Shown in pieces: positions 25,297 through 33,900 of a DNA stretch of 64,000 nt; the first letter of the stretch is position 1; each line of letters starts with the position of its first letter. The stretch lies in contig JAKMEE010000022.1 of the NCBI GenBank assembly GCA_022426155.1, forward strand, positions 1-64,000, written 5' to 3'. Origin of the DNA: Candidatus Poseidonia sp. (lineage in GTDB: Archaea; Thermoplasmatota; Poseidoniia; Poseidoniales; Poseidoniaceae). Below the pieces are notes generated by a model. It saw nothing but the letters and a program-made list of their open reading frames with translations, had not been told where the DNA came from and searched no databases. A program made the translations under genes and the position numbers.

Positions 25297-26305
25297 TTGG
25301 GGCGATATTGGTCACCAATGTGCCATAACCAAACTTTTCGAGTTGATGTGCTATTTTGAGCAAGGTGTCGTGTTGTACAGATTCTTCCAATGATTGAGGG
25401 AGAACGGCCACAGAATTTCCAAGCATGCACAGATGGACGTCCAATTTCTCTTCAGCACCCTCATCCGCCAAGCAACTGGCAACACGTTCGTGAAGTATAG
25501 CGCGAACTGGTTCTTCCAGCATACCCGAAGTCTTCGAAAAACGGTGTGCTTGTTTCAAAAGTTCACCCCACCGCCCCCTAGTCCATGGACCTTGATTCAA
25601 CTCAAGCATGCCTTCCTCTCCTGCTGCTGTGATGGATGCCTCCCAGCCTGGATGATTGATGTAATCTGAGGTATGGAGTGCAACATTTCCATCCCAGACC
25701 AGTAACACATCGGCAGTGGCCTGGAATGAACTTGCTTTACCCGGCCAACCAGGTGCTCCAGGGTGTTCTCGCCGTTCAACCCCTCCCACCGAGGCGCCCA
25801 AGACATCACCAAGTCCAGAACCGAACTTACGCTCAATCCGGTGGGCTATTTTCAGATATTGAACACGGCTACCCTTTCCAGTAAGTTGGTGAATTACTTC
25901 ACCTAATGCCATCAAACCAGCAGCAGACATTCCAAATCCTTGGCTGGTTGGGCATTCAATATTGATATCCAATTCAACCACTCCCTCGTTAGGCAGCAAC
26001 GAAGCATCTCTGCAGGCTTCAATATAATCCAGATAGAGTTCATGATCTTCGAGAAGACTTCCTTGACGGTCTCGAACCGTGATATTGATTGCCCCGTTGG
26101 GCCCCATGATTGGTTTTGGATCAGGTTGACTGCCAGCAAGCAGATGATTATTTGGTGAAGGAGGGAGGGTCAAAGAACCCTTGATTTCTACGCCATGCGC
26201 GATGGAAAAACCAGCACCTGTGCTGCCTTGAGAACGAGGTAACCGATGCTGCTTGTCGATGGTGAACAACAGAGTGATGTGCCCTCCCATTCGTCGAACT
26301 AGCAT
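25271..26305 (-). CDS. Pantoate kinase (archaeal GHMP kinase)
   Basis: 344 residues from the ATG at 26305, chosen over an upstream TTG because GGGTGG lies just before it. The N-terminus HITLLFTIDKQH and GSTGAGFSIAHGVE fit archaeal pantoate kinase (PoK), which often has SRGAG here. The GHMP ATP loop is CPTSQGFGMSAAG, followed by RKFGSGLGDVLGASVGGVER. PoK and phosphopantothenate synthetase replace bacterial PanK/PanC in archaeal coenzyme A synthesis; the partner gene is not in the window. It follows the RNA polymerase subunit D gene on the same strand. The stop overlaps the convergent TPD nuclease gene. Confidence 0.8.
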   Translation of the reverse strand: MLVRRMGGHITLLFTIDKQHRLPRSQGSTGAGFSIAHGVEIKGSLTLPPSPNNHLLAGSQPDPKPIMGPNGAINITVRDRQGSLLEDHELYLDYIEACRDASLLPNEGVVELDINIECPTSQGFGMSAAGLMALGEVIHQLTGKGSRVQYLKIAHRIERKFGSGLGDVLGASVGGVERREHPGAPGWPGKASSFQATADVLLVWDGNVALHTSDYINHPGWEASITAAGEEGMLELNQGPWTRGRWGELLKQAHRFSKTSGMLEEPVRAILHERVASCLADEGAEEKLDVHLCMLGNSVAVLPQSLEESVQHDTLLKIAHQLEKFGYGTLVTNIAPITQENLAL

Positions 26306-26364
26306 GAGGCCACCCAATGAGACTGAACACGTTCACAGGGATGAACCCTGCGTGACTGAACACT

Positions 26365-27297
26365 TCAAGCCAAAGCGGATTTGATATCTTCGGACAAGTC
26401 GACGAATCGGCTGTTCAATTCGTTCAAGGCTGAATTGAAAGCTGTAACGGGGTCGAGGCTTCCATCGGTCTCAAAGGTGAATACATAGGCGTTGGCAACC
26501 GTTTCAAGAGTGATAGCATCAGCGAACTCTTCGGAACGACCGGTACCTTCTCCGACTTGATGAAGTGCATTTTCCAAATCCATCACGTGATTGATGTTGG
26601 TGACGACTTTGTCCTTGCCGAAGAGTTTGGCATCAATCTTGGTGCCTTCGGAGGTGGTCAATCCAAGATCAAACAAGATGCTGGCCTTCTTTGGCTTGTG
26701 AAGTACAGCACGACGTTGAGGGCGGAAACCAACAGCTGCAGCAGGGGACCACTTGGCGTGATCTCGGCCACGGCCGAGGACTGCGAAGGCATAGAATTCC
26801 AAAAATTGCCCAGGAGCGAGGATGGTGAGTGGGATTTGCTTGTGTTCTTCATTGATGTCGTACACAGGGTCAGAAATTGTGGTGATGTCCCCCGCATAGA
26901 CGGTGCGGAACCCATCTTCTGAATCTGCGGAAGGGCCACGAGCAGAAAGGGTGTAGAGGACTTGACACATGGGGCAACCCTTGTCCTTCTCAACAACATC
27001 ACGACAATTGTCGCAATCTTCTGGGAATACTAAGCCTTCATCAGCCGGTGTGGGAATAGGAATCATGGCGAGGCGATGTGCAAGTACTTCGTCAGGAAGC
27101 ACATTCACGGATTCCACGACATCCCCCTTGTTGTCTTGGGTAACGCCTTGTGAAAAGTCGACACGAGTAATGGCCAACTTTGGCACATCTGAAATCAAGG
27201 CACGTCGAATAGCATTCACTTGTGCAGCGTCAGTTTCGGTGATCAAAATACGAATTTCGTGACCTTGTGGCCAGCCTTCTACAATTTCAGTCTTCAT
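26365..27297 (-). CDS. rpoD: DNA-directed RNA polymerase subunit D (Rpo3)
   Basis: 310 residues. The start at 27297 (MKTEIVEGWPQGHEIRIL) has GGTGA upstream; the longer open frame begins inside the S11 gene. The dimerisation domain has AQVNAIRRALISDVPKLAI and the usual VLPDEVLAHRLAMIPI. The inserted domain has Cys residues CDNC...CPMC, like the iron-sulfur-type ferredoxin insert of some archaeal D subunits. It corresponds to bacterial alpha and eukaryotic RPB3/RPAC1 and nucleates polymerase assembly with subunit L. It is the last gene of an S13-S4-S11-Rpo3 operon. L18e, L13 and S9, which usually follow in archaea, are absent. Confidence 0.95.
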   Translation of the reverse strand: MKTEIVEGWPQGHEIRILITETDAAQVNAIRRALISDVPKLAITRVDFSQGVTQDNKGDVVESVNVLPDEVLAHRLAMIPIPTPADEGLVFPEDCDNCRDVVEKDKGCPMCQVLYTLSARGPSADSEDGFRTVYAGDITTISDPVYDINEEHKQIPLTILAPGQFLEFYAFAVLGRGRDHAKWSPAAAVGFRPQRRAVLHKPKKASILFDLGLTTSEGTKIDAKLFGKDKVVTNINHVMDLENALHQVGEGTGRSEEFADAITLETVANAYVFTFETDGSLDPVTAFNSALNELNSRFVDLSEDIKSALA

Positions 27298-27313
27298 TGG
27301 TTCACCTTCTTCA

Positions 27314-27697
27314 TCAGACACGGCGACCACGGCGGCCACCTTTCTTCTTGGTACCGTCGTGAGCGATTGGCGTGACATCTTCAATACGAGTGATGGTCAT
27401 GCCTGCACGAGTCAATGCACGGATGGCTGCTTGAGCGCCAGGTCCAGTATTGTTTGAGAGGTTTCCGCCAGGGGCACGGTACTTGACGATGAGTTCGGAG
27501 AACTCCTTCTCTCGCAAAGCGTCAGCCATGCGTTCTGCTGAACGAGTTGCTGCAAATTGACCGCCTTTGTCCTTGCCAGCTTTCACCACTTCCCCTCCGT
27601 TGCAGGTGGTGATGGTTTCTGCTCCGGTCAAGTCGGTTGCAGTCATCAAGATGTTATTGTAGGAACTGAAGATGTTGACAATTGCTTTTCTGGACAT
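27314..27697 (-). CDS. rps11: 30S ribosomal protein S11
   Basis: 127 residues from the ATG at 27697, which overlaps the S4 stop by one base (TGATG). Signatures: VNIFSSYNNILMTATDLTGAE, KGGQFAATRSAERMA, VKYRAPGGNLSNNTGPG and the basic tail KKKGGRRGRRV. It binds 16S rRNA on the platform near the Shine-Dalgarno interaction site. It lies between S4 and the RNA polymerase D subunit, in the normal archaeal order. Confidence 0.97.
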   Translation of the reverse strand: MSRKAIVNIFSSYNNILMTATDLTGAETITTCNGGEVVKAGKDKGGQFAATRSAERMADALREKEFSELIVKYRAPGGNLSNNTGPGAQAAIRALTRAGMTITRIEDVTPIAHDGTKKKGGRRGRRV

Positions 27698-28350
27698 CAC
27701 TCATCGCCTCCAGTTATTTCGGCGTCGGATGCTTCAGCAGCTTCCTTCACTTCTTCAGCGAATTCAGGAGTAGCAACTGGGTCGACATCGTCTTCATCGT
27801 TGTATTCAGCAGATTCTCGACGACCCTCAATGTCCTTTCGAATCTTGTGTTCTGGATTGTTGAGTTTTGAACTTGGATGATAGCGGAGTTCGCCTTCTTC
27901 ATCACGAGCAACGGGGTAGGAGGGGATGGTCACTTTTTGGTCGCCGATGCAGATTTGACCGTGAACAACCAGTTGACGGGCCTGCTTCATTGAGCATGCT
28001 AATCCTTTGTAGTAGACTTGAGCTTGGAGTCGTCGACTCAAGATGTCTTCTGTGCCGAGTGACAAGATGTCATCTAGGCTTGCGTTGTCTGCAATTAGAC
28101 CCTTGGCGTAGAGAGAGTGAAGAAGGTCTTCCATTTCTCGCTGGCCGTGTCCTTCTGTCGTATCAACAACACCGATCAAGCGCATGGCTTGTCGTCGATG
28201 GCGACGAAGTTGAGACTTGGCCTTCCAGATTTCTCGCATGTTCTTCAGGCCATGGTTTTCCTGAATGGCATGCTCTTCTTCGATTCGGCCAGCCTTCCAA
28301 GGGTGGGATGGCGTGTCAAATTTAGGTCGTGAAAACTTCGGTTCGCCCAT
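27697..28350 (-). CDS. rps4: 30S ribosomal protein S4
   Basis: 217 residues. It begins MGEPKFSRPKFDTPSHPW, as archaeal/eukaryotic S4/S9e proteins do. The S4 RNA-binding domain is in LQAQVYYKGLACSMKQARQL and VVHGQICIGDQKVTIPSYPV. The last 45 residues are acidic (DEDDVDP...EEVKEAAEASDAEITGGDE), longer than in many archaea. It is a primary 16S rRNA binder and assembly initiator. AAGGAGGAAG precedes the start, and the stop overlaps the S11 start. Confidence 0.97.
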   Translation of the reverse strand: MGEPKFSRPKFDTPSHPWKAGRIEEEHAIQENHGLKNMREIWKAKSQLRRHRRQAMRLIGVVDTTEGHGQREMEDLLHSLYAKGLIADNASLDDILSLGTEDILSRRLQAQVYYKGLACSMKQARQLVVHGQICIGDQKVTIPSYPVARDEEGELRYHPSSKLNNPEHKIRKDIEGRRESAEYNDEDDVDPVATPEFAEEVKEAAEASDAEITGGDE

Positions 28351-28363
28351 ACATCTTCCTCCT

Positions 28364-28834
28364 TCATACCTTCTTGCGGCTCACACCAAGGGTGAGTCCA
28401 CCACGTCCATTTGAGCGACCTCGTTGACCACGAACCTTGTTGCCAGATGCGTGGCGAACGCCACGGTAGCACTTCATGGTTCGAAGGCGATCGATGTCGT
28501 CTTTGAGAGTGAATCGGACTTGTTGACCAGTTAGGTGAATTTCATCCCCTGTTTCAAGGTCACGTTGGCGGTTGAGCATCCAGAGAGGAACACCCTCTGC
28601 GTAGTTCTCAATGGCCAGACGAAGTTCTTCTTGCTGTTCAATGGAGAGGAATCCAGCAAGTTTGTGAGAGTCGAAGCCTGTATTTTTGCAGATTTGGTTA
28701 GCGGTTCGATGACCGACACCCTTGACGGATGTGAGGGCCGTAGCGAGGGGTTTGAGCCCATCCATGTCTGTATCTGCCATACGCAAGATGTACGAGAAAT
28801 CTTCTCCAAGGTCCTCGTCCTTTGGTCGTGCCAT
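28364..28834 (-). CDS. rps13: 30S ribosomal protein S13
   Basis: 156 residues, of archaeal/eukaryotic S18e-like length. The helix-two-turn-helix core is ALTSVKGVGHRTANQICKNT, followed by RQRDLETGDEIHLTG and the tail CYRGVRHASGNKVRGQRGRS. It sits in the small-subunit head and touches the P-site tRNA. It is the first gene of the operon S13-S4-S11-Rpo3, with GAGGTGA before the ATG and a TATA-like box about 55-60 bases upstream. Confidence 0.97.
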   Translation of the reverse strand: MARPKDEDLGEDFSYILRMADTDMDGLKPLATALTSVKGVGHRTANQICKNTGFDSHKLAGFLSIEQQEELRLAIENYAEGVPLWMLNRQRDLETGDEIHLTGQQVRFTLKDDIDRLRTMKCYRGVRHASGNKVRGQRGRSNGRGGLTLGVSRKKV

Positions 28835-28887
28835 CTTCTTTCACCTCTACGCCAACACATAGTGTCAAGCAGGCCTCCGACCAACCT

Positions 28888-28899
28888 CCCATATATCAA
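28888..28899 (-). promoter_or_regulatory. Candidate promoter of the S13-S4-S11-Rpo3 operon
   Basis: On the minus strand, TGATATATGGGA lies about 55-65 bases before the S13 start, giving an expected leader of about 30 bases with GAGGTGA. It lies in the 120-base spacer upstream of S13, where the methyltransferase gene also ends. Confidence 0.45.
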
Positions 28900-28954
28900 G
28901 ACCGCGATAGGCACTTTCGCGCCACTGAGTTACAAAACCAGTATTTTTTCGGGA

Positions 28955-30253
28955 TTAATTTTTAGAATCCGATTCACAAACGCACAACAGCAAGACATCT
29001 TCAATTGGGTGGCGAGCAAGAAAGCCTTCTCTTCCACCGTGGCGCCGAGCCAGTTGGCGGTCGAGCGAACCTTGCATTCGGGGGTGCAATTCTGGGGTGA
29101 TATTCAAGCGGAGGGTGACCGCCGACATATTGTTTTCAATGGCGATTTCAACAATTCGGTCAATACCAGTTTCATCCAACGGATCTCGAATCAACTCAAC
29201 CACTCGACCGGTCGCTTGTACGAGCATTTCATCATCGTATCCATCAAGGCGTAACCGTTTGTCGTGGTGCAATTGAGGACGCCGCCCTTCCACGCTCGCC
29301 CACCGATTCATGGGTTCTTTGGATACACGCGATAGCCATACCCCCATCAATCCACTTTCCAGCAAGGCAGCATCAAGGATACTCACGTATTCCCCTCGCT
29401 TAGGAGGGTGAACGAGCGTGTTAATTTTTTGATGTTCTTCAAGCCCCTCAAGACTCGCTTCCAGCACCATGGGTTGAGTTCCAAGCGTTGGAGGAATACG
29501 GACAAATTGGCGAGCTATACCCTGCTTTGAAGCTGTGCCGAGCCACAACGCCAAACGGTCCACTCGCCCTCGTCCTCGCGAGGTCCACACCCAAGTTCGT
29601 TCCACATTTGGCCACACAGCGTCAACCAACCCCTCAACTTCCTTCTGTTGGAGGGGAGTGAGACGAGGTGAGAGGTCCAGTAACAAACCTGGTCCGCGAG
29701 GATGAGGAGCGAAATAGGGGGCCCAAGCAGCGAAAACATCGTCCAAACGCGGAGCCATTTCTTCAAGCCCATGCGTTCGACTATTTCGTGGCCGAGCTGG
29801 ATCTAAATGTAACAAAGCAATGGGATTCTCGAGTTCAATTCCCCCGACTTCTAAGGCTCCTTTCGGATGGGTTCCGTCGCCTGAGATGACCACGCTTTGT
29901 TCAAACCAAGGTGCATGGAGCGAGCGGGAGTGATTTGCAACAATCTGGAGGTTCTTAGCCGTGGCTTGAGCACGTTGAGGATCCAGTTCTATGCCGATCA
30001 TCGGCCGTTTCAAGACAGAGGCGTGGGCTGCTAATTGCAAGCCACTCCCGCAGGCGCAATCCAAGAGGAATCCTTCAGCGAGAGAACGTTCAGCCAACAT
30101 GACAGAACGTGCGGTTGCAACTTGCCATGGTGTTGAAAGAGGCTGTCCTTCCTTAGCATGAAAGAACATCAGTCCCATCGGAGCCGTTTTGTCTTGGGAT
30201 TGTTCGGTTAATCCCTCCTCAGAGGCGTTGACATGGTCCCAACGAGCGTGCAT
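28955..30253 (-). CDS. Class I SAM-dependent methyltransferase with THUMP-like C-terminus
   Basis: 432 residues. The SAM motif I is FLLDCACGSGLQLAAHASVL (about residue 62-82), motif II IGIELDPQRAQATAKNL, and LLHLDPARPRNSRTHG is the Asp-Pro catalytic-site region. The C-terminal 130 residues match in character the THUMP-like domain found after such methylases. The family (COG0116-like relatives) mostly acts on nucleic acids, so RNA methylation is a fair guess. It is the second gene after PyrE on the minus strand, ten bases apart. The substrate is unknown. Confidence 0.7.
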   Translation of the reverse strand: MHARWDHVNASEEGLTEQSQDKTAPMGLMFFHAKEGQPLSTPWQVATARSVMLAERSLAEGFLLDCACGSGLQLAAHASVLKRPMIGIELDPQRAQATAKNLQIVANHSRSLHAPWFEQSVVISGDGTHPKGALEVGGIELENPIALLHLDPARPRNSRTHGLEEMAPRLDDVFAAWAPYFAPHPRGPGLLLDLSPRLTPLQQKEVEGLVDAVWPNVERTWVWTSRGRGRVDRLALWLGTASKQGIARQFVRIPPTLGTQPMVLEASLEGLEEHQKINTLVHPPKRGEYVSILDAALLESGLMGVWLSRVSKEPMNRWASVEGRRPQLHHDKRLRLDGYDDEMLVQATGRVVELIRDPLDETGIDRIVEIAIENNMSAVTLRLNITPELHPRMQGSLDRQLARRHGGREGFLARHPIEDVLLLCVCESDSKN

Positions 30254-30262
30254 AATGCTCCC

Positions 30263-30862
30263 TCAAGCGTCGGTAATGTTTGAACGCGTTAAGAGGCTTT
30301 CAAACCGAAGACCTGCTTCTGCAAACGCTTCTTTGGCGCCCTCTTGGCGGTCAAGAATGCTGATGACGCAGACAACTTCACAATCGGTGAGGGCATGAAT
30401 TCGCTCAACGGCTCGAATCGATGAACCGCCTGTCGTGGTCACATCTTCCACAATCACAACCTTGCCGCCACCGTCCAACGAGGCGCCTTCAATGCCTGGG
30501 GGGTTGTTGGTTTTACGTCCACCGCGTCCTTTGGGCTCTTTTCGAACCATGAATCCACGGAGGTCGGAAGATGCTTCCGGTGACCCAATGACAAGTGCCG
30601 TAAGTGGTACCGCTCCAAGTTCCAATCCTCCAACAAATCGGGCATCGAGTGCTTGTATTCGTTGATTCAAAAGTACGCCAAGGATACCCGCCGCCTCGGG
30701 GTGCATCATCACGGGTTTGGTGTCAAAAAACCAACGTGATGTGCGCCCACTTGCCAGCGTAAATGCCTCATCATCTCCTCCATCAAGGAAGGCCAATTCA
30801 TGAACCAAATCTTTCAACCGAGGCCATTGAGGGTGTTCTTGAACACTCAGATGAACTGTCAT
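30263..30862 (-). CDS. pyrE: Orotate phosphoribosyltransferase
   Basis: 199 residues. TLASGRTSRWFFDTKPVMM is the OPRTase N-terminal signature (substrate loop). VVIVEDVTTTGGSSIRAVE is the PRPP-binding motif, with the two acidic residues followed by TTTGGS. It joins orotate to PRPP to give OMP in pyrimidine synthesis. A mobile loop region (KEPKGRGGRKTNNPPGIEG) is longer than usual and rich in Gly/Lys. It precedes the methyltransferase gene and is divergent from the PolD large subunit with a 109-base spacer. Confidence 0.92.
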   Translation of the reverse strand: MTVHLSVQEHPQWPRLKDLVHELAFLDGGDDEAFTLASGRTSRWFFDTKPVMMHPEAAGILGVLLNQRIQALDARFVGGLELGAVPLTALVIGSPEASSDLRGFMVRKEPKGRGGRKTNNPPGIEGASLDGGGKVVIVEDVTTTGGSSIRAVERIHALTDCEVVCVISILDRQEGAKEAFAEAGLRFESLLTRSNITDA

Positions 30863-30971
30863 GGCTGCTGCTCACCGCCTCAAACCATGAACTTTACTTC
30901 TCACCACTCGTTCAATTTCTGTGCACCGCGCGGATGATAAAGGGTCGCCAACAGAGGGGTGTTGAGTCAGC

Positions 30972-33900
30972 ATGGACCAAAGAAGCGGCGGAGCCATCAC
31001 TACCGAGCATAACCCGTTGCTTGGTTTGGATTTGGACCGTCTCGAAAAAGAGCTTGACGCCTATCAACTATGGCTCGATGAGCGTGCTGAAGACGCTTAT
31101 GTCATCGCCGAGCAAGCTCGAAGCCAGGGTCTCGACCATCGTGATTTTGTTGAAATTCCGCGTGCAGCGGATTTAGCAGGTCGCACAGAAAAACTGCTGG
31201 TGGATTATCTCGATGGGTACAAAGTTGCTGACGACATTCGCGCCATGCTCGCTGAACACGACCGTGAAACTACTTCCATCATGATGGCCCAATCGGTTGC
31301 CCGTGGATTTCGAGAATCAGGTTATGACCTTCAAACCTCCATTGATGTTGGATTACGTGTCGGTCTTGCCATCTTGACCGAAGCCGTCCTTGTTGCCCCG
31401 TTGGAAGGGATTAGCGAAGTTCGATTGTTGAACAATATCGACGGTTCCCAATTCGTATCGGTCCATTTTGCAGGGCCGATTCGAGCAGCAGGTGGAACGG
31501 CACAAGCCCTAGCCGTGCTGATCGCTGACATGATTCGTCGAGAATTGAACATTGGCCATTACCAACCGACTGACCCCGAAGTTGAACGTGTCAAGGAAGA
31601 ATTTGGATTGTATCGAGGGAATTTGCAATACCGCCCCCCGCCTCATGAAATTGATGAGATTGTTCGGGCATGCCCGGTGATGATCAATGGAGAATCCACC
31701 GAACGCATCGAATGTGCTGGGTACGGACATGTCCGGAACATCGACGAAGCAAGGATTCGTGGCGGTGTGCTTCTGGTGATTGGCGAAGGCATGTGTTTGA
31801 AAGCCCCAAAGATCCAGAAACATACAGAACGTTTGAAGGTTCCAGGGTGGGATTTTATTTCGAAATTCGCCTCGAGAGGCAAAGTCGATGAAGGTGGCGA
31901 CGATGACGGATTCACCTCCAGAAAGGTCGCCCCAATTACAAAATTCATGGCCGACATTATTGCTGGCAGACCTGTTTTTGGCGGCCCTCTCCAAGCGGGT
32001 GGATTTCGCCTCCGTTACGGTCGTGCCCGCCCGTCAGGGCTGGCAGCAGCCTCGACCAACACAGCCTCGATGCTCGCGCTTGATGATTTCATCACCATTG
32101 GAACACAAATGAAAATTGAACGCCCAGGAAAGGCCTGTGCCATCACACCATCCGATGATACAGATGGCCCTTGGGTGGTTCTTGATGATGGACAATTTCT
32201 TCGATTTGATGACCCTGGCAGTTTCGCAAAAATACGTACGCGTGTGAAACAAATATGGGATAACGGAGAACTCGTGATTGGATTTGGCGAATTCATGGAG
32301 AATAACAAGAAACTGGTGCCCGCAGGGTATTGTGTCGACTGGTGGGCGAGCGATCTCTTGGAATCTCTCACTTCGCCTTCTGATGTCACCTTTTTCATCA
32401 ACACATTGAATCATTCGAGAGAAGAATGGCCAGAAGGTCAACCCGGAATTCAGCCCAATGAAGTCTCTGACCCCTCAGCTCAATTTTTGATACGTCGGGC
32501 GTGGCATGAACGTCTTCGAGAAACTACGGTAAACTGGACTCAAGCCACAGTCCTTGCCAAGAAATATCGAACTTCTCTACCGCCGCCTCACAATCCATGG
32601 TTCCGAGATCTTCCACTTGAGTGGTTGCCCGCAACACTGGAATGTATCTCGGAGGGGCTGGTTGAAGCCCTAGGAACTTCCAAACACTCAACTCAATCTC
32701 TTGACGCATCCATCCAATCTGCCCCCGAGTCTCACGAACAGCAACTTCGTATCGTGGGTGGTGTGAAAGGTTGGGATGTCAGTTTGTTGGATGAACTCCA
32801 ACCAGAAGTTGTCCCGTCCTTTGACGAGGTGAACATCCCAGGGTTGGATTTGAAACTGGAAGAACCCGTCTTTTCACCCCAAATCGCAGAGGGGTGGGCT
32901 TACGTCGTTCATGGTCTGGCGAAAGGTGCAGCCATGTTGCTAGGTCTTCCTCATCACCATGACGGAGATGATTTGGTGATCACAGCAGGATGGCCTGCGA
33001 TGGCCGAAGGTTTTGGTTTCACCATTGATGGGAATCGCCTTTTACGAATCAAGGATGGTCCCAAAATAGCCAGAGAGCGCCTCAATCAACTCCGTTCTGC
33101 CAAAACCATTCTCGATGAGGAACGGGAACGACTTGGGGTCTTGGAAAGAGAGCGTGCCACCATCCGCATTGCTTCGGAAACTGGAGCCCGACAACGTGGT
33201 CTTGGTATTGCAGAGACGGACAAGGTGGGGAGAGAAGCTGCAGCCTCAGTCATTGATGAAGGGCCCCGAGACCGCCCAGCCTTCCTAGCAGCACAGCGTT
33301 TGGAAGACGACCACGATGTCGATGGTATTCTTTCAATTGTCCGAACGCTCTCCGATTTCCGCTGGGAACACAGCGCTCCGATTCGCATTGGGTGTCGGAT
33401 GGGCCGGCCAGAAAAGTCCGCTCCACGGATTATGAACCCGATGACGCACTCATTGTTCCCAATCGAACTCAACGGGGGAAATCAACGGTTGTTGAACAAT
33501 GCATTGGATAAGAGCACCATCCGTGTTCAATTGGGCCGGCGAAGCTGCTCAGTATGCGGGAAAGAATCACCCCTTCTCCGATGCCATCATCGCGCAAAGG
33601 ACGACTTTGGTGAAGGAAAGGCAGGTGAAGCATGCGGGGGGAGAACTGAGACCATCTCATCTTCATCCAAGGCTCGTCGTAGAGGTGAGGTGCAAAGTGT
33701 ACGCCTCGATAACATGGTCGAAGATGCCCGCATACGCCTTGGAGTCGAACGTTTGCCAAATCAAGTCAAATGCACCAAGAAGCTCACCAGTCGAGACCAG
33801 ACCCCTGAAGCTATCGAGAAAGGCATCTTACGAGCTAAACATTCACTCCCAGTGTTCCGCGATGGAACCGTTCGTTTCGATATGAGCGATGTTCCAATCA

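Noticed and set aside
30862-30972. Replication origin near PolD/PriL genes
   Set aside because: No clustered origin-recognition-type inverted repeats or orc1/cdc6 gene is visible; gene content alone is not evidence.
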